Source: Phellopilus nigrolimitatus
Taxonomy: Eukaryota; Basidiomycota; Agaricomycetes; Hymenochaetales; Hymenochaetaceae
Direction: 5' to 3'
Assembly: GCA_021029095.1 (NCBI GenBank)
Contig: JAJOHG010000005.1
Coordinates: 992,001-1,056,000, forward strand
Length of the DNA stretch: 64,000 bases
Shown here: positions 43,837-52,858 of the stretch, one piece after another
Layout: every line of letters begins with the position of its first letter
Numbering within the stretch: the first letter of the stretch is position 1
Notes under the pieces: generated by a model
The model's input: the letters and a program-made list of their open reading frames with translations, nothing else
What the model was told of the DNA's origin: nothing
Database searches by the model: none
Translations under genes and position numbers: made by a program

Positions 43837-46800
43837 TTAGATGTCCTCGTCCTTATCCTCGATCTGCGACGGCTTGAGCATGCCCGGAATTCGCATCGCC
43901 GCACTACGCTCCTCTTGCGCCTTTTGTTGCGCTTCCACTTCCTTTTCCTCGAGGAAGAGCTCGGCATTGTCGCCGGAAAATTCCTTTAGTCTGATAAGGA
44001 AGTCGCGTAGCGAAAGCTTGAAGCGATTGATATCGCTGTGAAGTTCGCCGAGGCTGATAACAAATGCTTGGACTTGCGCCCTTCATAACAGAAGCGACCG
44101 GTAAGCGAGTGCTAATAGGAATGATAAAAACGCAGAACGCACAATTGCATATGCGGGAAAGCCGACTTGAGCAGATTGGTGCAGTATTCTCGTAGAAACA
44201 CAGAATTTGAGACGCTCGGATCCGGGACAGTGGTAGGGTCGAACAAGGGCGCTTGGATCTGATTGGTCTCCACAAGCTGAAACATGCGCGCAAGAAGCAC
44301 GCTTTGGAGCTTGAATCCGCTTTTGTGGTCTGCGTCAGTGAGGACATAGAAGACATCTTGCGTAATGCTCAAGAAGAATTGCTGGAAGAATGTATTGGAG
44401 ACTTGAATATCGGTCACAGCAAAATTGTTCACGACCTCCAAACATACTAAAAACAACCAACGGTCAGAAAATAGAATTATTCGTTTGAGAAATCTGATTT
44501 ACAATTTAATCCCATATCTGCAATATCACGCATGGTGTGCTTGATTGCCCAGATGATACTGTCCATGAACATTTTGAACTGCGTTGGCGCCATTCCAAGT
44601 AGTGCTAATGAGTAAGTCATAATTAGTTCGGTCGATATCAGCACCCATTAAAACGAAGGAGACAAACCAGTGAAACAGTTAAGATTGATAGCACGCAAAA
44701 GCTTGAAGAAACCAACACGGTGTTCTGGAAATTCGGAGAAATCCTGATTTATCATGTTGAGGGTTGGTTCGAAGACTGCTTCAAGGATAGGCAGCATTTG
44801 AGGTGTGAGTAAGGCCTAATGAGGTATTAGCATGATTTAAGTAAAACTACTTTCAGAAAGCAGACAAACCCCGAGTCTCGCCGTGAGCGTAGCCATGACG
44901 TTAAGTACTTCTGCATCGCGTGCCGTAGGTATATTGGCGTTGTAATCGCCAAGAATGGCATCGAGTAAGGGAGGCATAAAATTCGTGTTAACAGAGTCAA
45001 GGTCCTCCGCCTTTTTAATGTAGGTTTCCATCAGCTTGAGGATCTCTTTCTTCACAGTCCGCAGTTGGCGAACTTTGGGAGTCTTTGTCGCGACCAGACC
45101 TGCACAACGGAAAGATACTTAGTGATCAGGCATCGAAAAGAATTTGGATGCCAATAGGCACTATACCTTCATGAGCAACGGTTTCACTGATGATTCCGCT
45201 GACGGCTTTGTACAACCCGAGCATGTCCATAAAGATACGACCGAGCTGTGGTAAAAAGAAGCTGCCGATCGATGTGCATGCCGACACATTTGTCTTTAGC
45301 ACGTTGGCGAGAATCTTGATATTGTCTACGCTGCTTAGCACATCCATGTTCTGCGCTGCCTGAGCCATCAGGGAGTCCCACTTCGATTGAAAACATTAAC
45401 AAATGAAGCCCACTAAAGAAAGACTATTTGAAGCTCACAGCATTGTTAGGCAACTCCATGAGCCTGGCGATCAGTTTCTCCTGCTGAGGCTTGTTCGGCT
45501 GCGCAGAGATCATGTATCCAACGGCCTCGTAGAACGTATGAACCTGCTGAGGCGATAGGTCGACCGTGATTCGGTGCAACAGGCGCAGGATCTCGTCCAC
45601 AAACGGCTCCTGCTCGCCTGATTGCTGCATGACAAAGTGGCGGCGGCATTTCTGCGCGATCTTTATGAAAGTGTCGCATGCCATATCCTGCACGCCCTCG
45701 TGTGTCTCATGCATGAACTCGAACAGCTTATTCACCACTGTCTTGAGGAACTTCCAGTGGGCCTTTAGGAAGCGCGGGTACTGCCCGACGATGTACATGA
45801 TGTTCGCTGCAACAATTGCCTTGTTGTCTTTTCCACGCTTCATTTCAACGAGTCCCAAGAGCTCTTTGATGACAGTGACAAGAAAACGTTTCTCTGTCTC
45901 CTCATCTGTGCAAAACTTGCTTAGCCGACTTGAAGCGCTATGTAAAATGACGACTTACTCATTGCACCCGAGATTGAGCCAATAGCCCAGCAGAGTGTAT
46001 TAAGATTGTTCCAGGACCATTCAGAACCATCCACTTGCTTGCTGAGCTTCTCGGTGAGTATGTTTTCAGTATCGAGGACATCTAAGTGAGTAAGATAGAC
46101 AAGCAGTTCGCGCATAGACTTGTACAAAACGATCGTATCGCTCTCCTTCATGAACTCGCGTACCACCTCACCCTCGTCATTCTCGACAATGAGAACCTAA
46201 ATGAGCAATTGTGAACATGAGAAAGTACGCTTGCTGCTTTTACCGAGAGAACTCACTTCTTCGGGCTTGACCATCTTCTCGATGACAACCAAACGCAGGT
46301 TTGACAGCACGTCGCTGTAGATATTCTTGCGCAACGATATTCCGCTCAGCATCGACGAGCCACCAAGATTGAGTCCCATGAGGAGACCAGAGTCGCCAAT
46401 TGGTAAGCTCTGAAGTTCCTCGTACAACTCCGCGACAAGCTTCAACCAGTACTCCAGACAGATTTTGAATACCTCCCTTTCATCGACTTGCGAAACCTTC
46501 ACCATATATAGATGCGCATTCAACAAGACATCGCGATTCTGTTCGGTCTCGACGGCGCGTAGGTGGTTGGAAAGAAAATTGGTGAGGAACAAAACAAGAT
46601 TAAGGACAAGCTCCTGTCCTGCGTCGTTCGCGTTTGCATAGGCCTCGGCGATGTTTGTGTTGGGGGGAATCATGCGGTTGATGGAGGTCATGACCATGGC
46701 GAAGAGAATGACGAATTTAGGGTCATACTCTGGCCCTACGTTCAAAGCAGCTATCTCTGCGATACATTTCAACGTTATGTTCCTGAAATCGGCGACCTCG

Positions 46801-47884
46801 AGAAACTGAAAAACAACAATGATTCAAGTTCTCGTTCGAAAATCCGAAGAGAGGCACTTACCCTGGTCAAGAGCAGGTCAATGATCGACGTCTCGAATAT
46901 GTAGCCGAGTGGGATCCAGTTCAAGAAACGGAGGAGAGTCTCGAGTGTCGCCTTAATGAGCGACGCTTTTTGAGCCTCCTCGAGAATCTCTGAGCAAAGC
47001 TTGAAGATCTCAGAAAACTCGCCGCACATTTGGTTCTTCAGGTTCTTCGTTTTTGCCTGAGTCATCTGCTCCGCGGAAAAGTCGAATATTTCCTCAGACA
47101 GGAGCTTCAAAATGATCATGTTGTTCTCGCAGAGCGAGAGGTTCGTTTTGGAAGACTCGACGAGCTCCGGGATAAATGTCGGCCAGTTATGCGGCCATTC
47201 TTGTTTCAAAATCTGCCCTGAGTTACTAAGATTTGTCCAGAGACAGGTACAAGGAGTCTTACCTGCACCAAAGCTAGGTTGAGTTTGTTGACGTACGATT
47301 TTTCCCTCCGAACAGATTGCTCATCCGACGAAACTTTCACGACGATCCCGACAATGAAATTGCGGATACCTAAAGTTCGCCCCTAGTCAGACACAGTCGA
47401 ATCCGATACGAGCGACACAGACCTTGTCGCTGACCATCTGGTAGCGATTTCCATCGGGTCTGAACAAGTTTCTCGAGTATCTGCAAGCCTATGTACTGAA
47501 ATGTGCGTCTGAGCTCCGCGCACCGTCGACCTGCAACACTAGGGAATAATAATTACCTTAGACTGCTGAAACGAGGAGCGCTCCAGGATCTCGGGAACAC
47601 GCGACCACGAGTCTGGGTGTTCCTCAAATTGCGTTAGCACCTGTTGTGCCACTTGTTGCTGCAAATTGAAATAAATATTCGTTAACGTCAACATTCAAAG
47701 GCCTTGTCCAGGCCACAGCACGCGTACCTCACTTCCCGCACCCGAGTAGAACGACATAACAACGCGATCGAGGAGTTCGACATCGAAGGGCTCGCGCGAG
47801 AAATCGAGTAACGCCTAAAATTAAGACGATGAGCACGATGCGCAGTGCATTCAGCTCAACATCAGCGAAACGGCTCACCTCCAT
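43837..47884 (-). CDS. XPO1: Exportin-1 (CRM1), copy B
   Basis: Second full exportin-1 gene, inverted relative to copy A. It has the same six-base first coding exon (ATGGAG, 47879-47884), followed by an intron with a TTTTAG acceptor and [20 protein letters not shown]. The conserved blocks are in order: [40 protein letters not shown], and [20 protein letters not shown], then [34 protein letters not shown] keeps the leptomycin-sensitive cysteine. The end is [19 protein letters not shown] with TAA at 43837-43839. Against copy A it carries substitutions such as SINRM for SVNRM and GLVEMK for GLCEMK. It also has a three-residue-shorter GGSS segment. It reads intact. Both copies may be expressed and have diverged slightly. 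Confidence 0.95.
45015..45420 (-). repeat. Near-identical tract shared with XPO1-A (copy B side)
   Basis: Inverted partner of 38580-38985, with matching exon and intron sequence. Similarity falls at both edges to the level expected from protein conservation only. Confidence 0.85.
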
Positions 47885-48592
47885 AGCTGCGAGCACACGG
47901 ACGACGCGTCTTCGGTAGTAACGTTGGTGTCTGAGGCGTTAGAGACGGTGTCGGCAACAACGATGACGGCGGACGTCGCGGGACGACGAGGTCGGTGTAG
48001 ATGGATGGGTACAGGGCCACTAAAACCGTTTACTAAACCAGCCGATGCGAGAAGCAGCAGACCGTCCGAAAGAGGCAGGCGGGCGCCTCAGCAATGATGA
48101 CGCACCCGCGCACGTGCCCCGCACGCGTCGAACGGAATTCTCCATGCTGTGCGTATTGTCCTCCCTTAGCGTCGCGACCGGTTTCAGCATTTCTTTGGCT
48201 TCAAACAATTGTCGTCAGGTAGAATTAAATCGCGTTTTCATCCCATTCCCGCGTCACGAAATTATTTATACAACAATAGAGAAACAACAATGTCCACTGT
48301 CATGGGAAACAGAAGGGAGCGTGTCTCAACAAATCATCCTGCACTGCAACCTTTCCCTCCTCTCTTAGAAGAGTCTGTGGCCCGTCAATCGTCGTCGATC
48401 GGACCCCGCCCTCCTTCGTCAACAAGTCGTAGCAATCGTGAATAATAATAGAATGAACGAATAACAAGCGAAGGGGTATCAAGATATGTGCCCGCGCCGG
48501 TCGGGTTGATATAATAAGTCCTGGTTGATGGAGGTCAGCAAAGGGGCATCACAGCGACTATGGATTTAACTTACTGCATATGGATATGCAAC
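47885..48592. other. Intergenic region upstream of XPO1-B
   Basis: About 700 bp. It contains the XPO1-B promoter and the 3' flank of the pheromone-like ORF. Small frames here show no motif. Confidence 0.45.
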
Positions 48593-48739
48593 TCATGCGA
48601 TGGTGCAGTACGTGTAGCTCATCGAAGGCTTCTCCTCATCGCTTGGGACGGATGACGACTCAGTGTCAATCGTGCGCTCCTCGAGAGGCACAGTAGGGGA
48701 GGGTTTGAAGAGGAAATCGGCAACCATGAACGAATCCAT
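48593..48739 (-). CDS. Putative farnesylated mating-pheromone-type precursor
   Basis: A 48-codon ORF from ATG 48739 to TGA 48593-48595. It begins MDSFMVADFLF and ends SMSYTYCTIA. The C-terminal CTIA is a CaaX prenylation box of the kind found in basidiomycete lipopeptide pheromones, which usually end C-aliphatic-aliphatic-Ala. The rest matches that class in length, in the absence of a signal peptide, and in an acidic middle (PLEERTIDTESS, PSDEEKPS) with charged pairs where the propeptide could be cut. If real, the mature peptide would be a short farnesylated, carboxymethylated peptide ending at Cys45. No STE3-type receptor gene is visible in the window. It could be a non-mating-type pheromone-like gene, or a small CaaX protein of other use. 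Confidence 0.65.
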   Translation of the reverse strand: MDSFMVADFLFKPSPTVPLEERTIDTESSSVPSDEEKPSMSYTYCTIA

Positions 48740-49210
48740 GAGTGCGATGGTATTAGAAGGACGAAACTATAGAGGATGAGAAGGATGTTGAGTGAATGAA
48801 TGTGCGTGAGGTTTCGCGTTTGCGTTCGTTAGTGAGGGAAGTCTGTCGAGAGAGCCACCAGGTCTTTTATACATTCTGTGGTCGCCAGATTTCCCAGATC
48901 TCGGATGAGTAGAACAATAGAAAGAGCGTTGCATGCGTCCGGCTGCGGTAGGTATATCAACAAAGTGCATAGCACCGCGAAGGACGAGTCAGTCTTATTG
49001 TCAAAGACCCAGGGAAGCATGGTCGTTGAGAACCCGGATAAGATCGGCGCCGCCAAAGTCAAAAAGCGCTGCACGCAATGATCGAAGCAGGAACACAAGT
49101 GACAAGTACATGTACACAGGCATACTCAGAGCCAAAGAGCGATGGAGCTAGATAGTATAACACGTGCACATGTCGAAAACTACGCAATTGTCATTTGCGC
49201 AGATGAAGCA
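48740..49210. other. Intergenic, 5' flank of the pheromone-like ORF
   Basis: 470 bp with no recognised gene. It ends at the left terminus of the TIR element. Confidence 0.4.
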
Positions 49211-49226
49211 ATTGTCGGAAAAATCC
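49211..49226 (+). repeat. Left 16-bp terminal inverted repeat
   Basis: ATTGTCGGAAAAATCC, perfect inverted match to 52454-52469. Confidence 0.8.
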
Positions 49227-49502
49227 GGAGTGAATTGCAATGGATTATAATTCATTATAATGCCTTAACTTAGAAGCCCAATTATAATTATAGAGATACT
49301 TTGTAATGACATAGCGAAACATTGTAATGCAGTTACAATTTCAATTGTAATTGGCTTACAACAATGATTATAATCAAATTACCGACTACGTTCTATAACA
49401 ACAAAATAAACATTTCTTTAACGTTACCGGCTTTATTCGCCACAAGTTTATTACTTTACTGTTGAGGTATTACATAATCTACCATTTTTACAATTATTAT
49501 TC

Positions 49503-49580
49503 GTGGTTCGAACACAGGACCTACAGTACTTAAGAACACATATTACATAATTTACACATTAAAACCACTCTGCCAGAGAG
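49503..49580 (-). other. tRNA-like relic (A box and B box)
   Basis: On the minus strand CTCTCTGGCAGAGTGG (A-box-like) at 49565-49580 is followed 50 bases later by TGTTCGAACCAC (B-box-like) at 49503-49515. The spacing suits a long-variable-arm tRNA (Leu/Ser type). The acceptor stem does not pair, so this is at most a degenerate tRNA or SINE fragment. Confidence 0.3.
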
Positions 49581-49889
49581 CCTTTACACACAATCTTCGT
49601 TCATTATATATGACCCATTCTGAAGAAAAGAGCTAAGGTATAATTGATCCGTCGTAGACCCGGACCCATTTGCATGGGTATGAAATTATCAAAAATCAGA
49701 CTCAAACTTGAGTATGACTTGGACCGTGGGCCGGGTCAGGCGGGTCCCGGGTCTCTGGATGGGTATGGAGGGTAAGCTTTGGGGCACTTTACATTTTGTT
49801 TTAGTTTAGTTACATTTGATTTATTTTACAATATTGAGTAAAAGAGTAAACACCGTGCATACCTGCAGAACAGGCACCCACACAGATGA

Positions 49890-52200
49890 ACACATTTCAA
49901 GCCCGAAGTCGACGGAGGACGAGGAGCCATGAGGCAGCGTTTGAACCAGAGTGAACTGACGACACCACCGAGGCCGATATCCTCGTAGAGCAGCTCATGG
50001 CTACGCTCGTCCGAGATCGTCGAGACGAACGCAGCAGGTTTGCGGATGAGCCCAAGCTCTTGCGCCCACTTGTAGTCCATCGGGATGACAGGCGGCTCGC
50101 GCTCCGGCTTCGGGCGGACTGCACCTCTCGCCACGAGTACGTTGCACGTCTCGCGGAGCACGTCCGGCAGGTCCTCGAACATCTCAGGAGCGACAATGCG
50201 GGTGGCTTTCATCGCCGCGTTCTTCGTGTCCACCGTCTCCATAAGCAAGTTTGCCATCGAGCCCGCGCGCCTGAACTGCACCTCTGTTGCGAACATCTTC
50301 GCGCACGTACCAATAGCCCATGCAACGATGGGCTTGCGGACCTTGCCCAACTTAACGGCGTCGATCACGCGGTACTCCTCGATACCGCCAACCTCTCCAA
50401 GAAGAACGAGCATCTTGCAATCGGGGTCGGCCTCATAGCGCAGAAGGTGGTCAATAAAAGTCGAACCAGGGTAACGGTCCCCGCCAATTGCGATACCCTC
50501 GTAGGTGCTGTTCGTGACGAGCGAAAGGATGTTGTTGAGCTCGTTGAACATACCTCCAGATTTAGAGACGTAGCCGACGGAGCCTGCACGGTACAACTTT
50601 GATGCGATGATGTTGTCCATCATACTGAACAGAAAAGCCGAAAATCAACAAATATTATTGAAATAACAAGACGAAGACGTACCCTCCAGAGTTACAGACC
50701 TTGAAGCATCCGGCCTTGATACCACCAACAGTAGTGGGACCAACGATGAGGATATCCTCTTCTTTCGCAAGGTGCAGGATCTCGCGCGCGTGCCTCTCCG
50801 GCACACCCTCAGCAATAATAGCGACCTTCTTGATTTGACTCGAAAAACGCATGATGTCAAGTGTGCTACTGTAGACACTGCAGCTTGGTGCGAAGTTAAT
50901 GACAACATCTGCATCCGGGTGCTTCTTCACAGCCTCCTCGACAGAGGTGTACACCAGCAGGAGTGCCGCTTTCGTTCCCCAGTAGAACTTCTGGATGTGA
51001 TGGCTGCCGAAGGGATAGATCATCGCCGCAGCCAAGGGCGTGTCACGGCCACATGAATAGTCAAAGTCAAGCATGCCCTGAGTCGCGCGGGGCTGGAGAC
51101 CATAGACAAGACTGCGCGTCTTTGCGTCGAAGGGACAGAACCATGGGCGCGTTGATCCCTTCTTGCCATCCGAGGAATGCACAATCTGGTCTCCAGCCCG
51201 CGTGCACTCCCCGGACGCGTATATCGTGCCAATCGAGGCCTCATCAGAGGCGCACCCCCGATGACCTTGCCGGGAGGAGGCGAGCCAGGCGCAGACGGCG
51301 GGATCGAACGTGCGGAGTTCACACCTGATTTGCGGGCTGACTTGATGCCAAGTGCAATGGGGACAATCTCAGTGATGTGAGTGTACGGCCTGTACGCACG
51401 CCAAGAGACTTGCCGAGGAAGTGCATCGCCTTAAGTCCTTCCTGGTAGTTCGGACCGCCGCGACGGACGAAGATCTTGACACTGTGCGCAATGAGGCCGG
51501 CCTTGTATTCTTTCAAAGCGCAAATGATACCCTTAAAAATAAGGCAACAAGCGTAAAGTTGGCAATACCACCACCAATGATGAGGATCTTGTCATCGGGC
51601 TTGGGCGAGCCGTGCAATAATCGTCTTCGTGTACTCGTGGCCCTCAGTCAAAGCGCCAGAGTACTCGCCGTAGCTAGCGAGCTCATGTGAAAAGCCGTGT
51701 GCAGCAATGGCATCAGAGTAGACAACGGAGGCACCTCCACCTAAAGTTTGAATTAGACGCTTTAAACCTCACTAGACATTTAATTGCGAAACTAACCAGA
51801 AGCCATGCCCAAATGCGGCCCTCCGGGTTGAGAACAGTCAACTTAAGAGAAGCACCAGTCGAGCCATCGAGCTTCCGGATGTAGGCCTCTTCTTTGGTGA
51901 GCTGTCTACCGAGGGCCTCTGTCGGCACCAATGACTTTGGTCGTAGACGAGCCTTGAGTCGGGGCGGTGACACTCACGTCGCGAGCAATAGCCCACTTAT
52001 GGCCGCAGATGCTCTCGGAAGTCTGGTCGAGCTTCACGGCCATGTCGAGAAACTGAACGATGGGTTCAGCACCGTTCTCGCCATCGAGGGCGATGAGCGG
52101 GTTGATCTCGAGACAGGCAAAGTGGAGGTCGGCGTAAATGTGGGTGATGAGGTCAATGAGGATCTCGCATTTTCCTAGTGTCGTTGATGTGGGTGAGGAA
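49890..52200 (-). pseudogene. ATP-citrate lyase fragment, truncated and frame-shifted
   Basis: Homologous to the cytosolic enzyme that makes acetyl-CoA from citrate. Recognisable blocks run from IYADLHFACLEINPLIALDG through [28 protein letters not shown] then [14 protein letters not shown], and VKIFVRRGGPNYQEGLKAMH. PRPWFCPFDAKTRS-like sequence, YSCGRDTPLAAAMIYPFGSH and PDADVVINFAPSCSVYSSTL follow, then YVSKSGGMFNELNNILSLVT and AIGGDRYPGSTFIDHLLRYE, up to GLGGVVSSLWFKRC. Roughly the first 140-150 residues and the whole C-terminal citrate-synthase-like part are missing. Several frame shifts are visible, for example after ADRGP, at GRIW, and near ITEIVP. The phosphohistidine motif GHAG reads RRAG. 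About ten residues before EDIG are lost. Introns are retained, so it was copied as DNA, not from mRNA. Confidence 0.9.
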
Positions 52201-52453
52201 TGCGGATGCGACAGCACGTCCATTGTGCAGCAAGCTTCGCTGTAGAGCGGGTCAGGCAGATCATAGTAGTTTTACAATAGAATTATAATGACTATAACAG
52301 AACTATATTCAACCAGCGTAATTACAATAGAATTATAATTAACCGGCACGATTACAATGTGTTTGTAACGTCCTACCAAATTTAGATGGGACTACAATCT
52401 ACGAAAAGGAATTGTAATAGTATTACAAAGCTGGATATCAGTTACGTCAAACA

Positions 52454-52469
52454 GGATTTTTCCGACAAT
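52454..52469 (-). repeat. Right 16-bp terminal inverted repeat
   Basis: Reverse complement of 49211-49226, perfect over 16 bases. Confidence 0.8.
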
Positions 52470-52858
52470 AGTCACGAAATAAAACCTGAATTTCCAAATT
52501 TCGAAGAAACAAGATAGCATTCAATGCTCACAGTCTAGACAAGAGCGATATGCAATGCGCGAGATATGTAAGGCTGTACTTTTTTTGTTGCGAAAGTCGA
52601 TAATTTAGGAAATCAACTACAGCTGCATTGTTGACTTGCAACTTTACAAGCAGAGGAGGCTTTGAACAAGACAGACGAGGAAAGAGTCAAGGACGGACCG
52701 AGGCGGAAGATCACGTGCGGCTCTGGACATAGACTTTGGCGCTAGTGTCCTCCGAACCCATCGATCCGCCCGCAGCCATCCACTCGTCCTTTGCCGGCCT
52801 GAACGCGTCGCGACATACTCAGTTCGCCCTTCTTCCTGTACGATTCTCCAATACCACT

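Larger units (their letters stand above)
49211..52469. mobile_element. Gene-capturing TIR element carrying an ATP-citrate lyase fragment
   Basis: Bounded by a perfect 16-bp inverted repeat: ATTGTCGGAAAAATCC at 49211-49226 and its reverse complement at 52454-52469. The outer 200-300 bp at each end are AT-rich and carry many copies of an ATTACAAT/ATTGTAAT motif in both orientations. The interior holds a decayed ATP-citrate lyase fragment with introns but no transposase. This is the architecture of a non-autonomous Pack-type DNA element. A target-site duplication is not clear; an AT dinucleotide on both sides of TGTCGG is the best candidate. The superfamily is undetermined. Confidence 0.7.

Noticed and set aside
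49640..49770. GGGTC/GACCC-rich stretch as a possible structured RNA or second TIR
   Set aside because: Looks like simple repetition of ACCCGG-type units; no paired partner found at the other end of the element.
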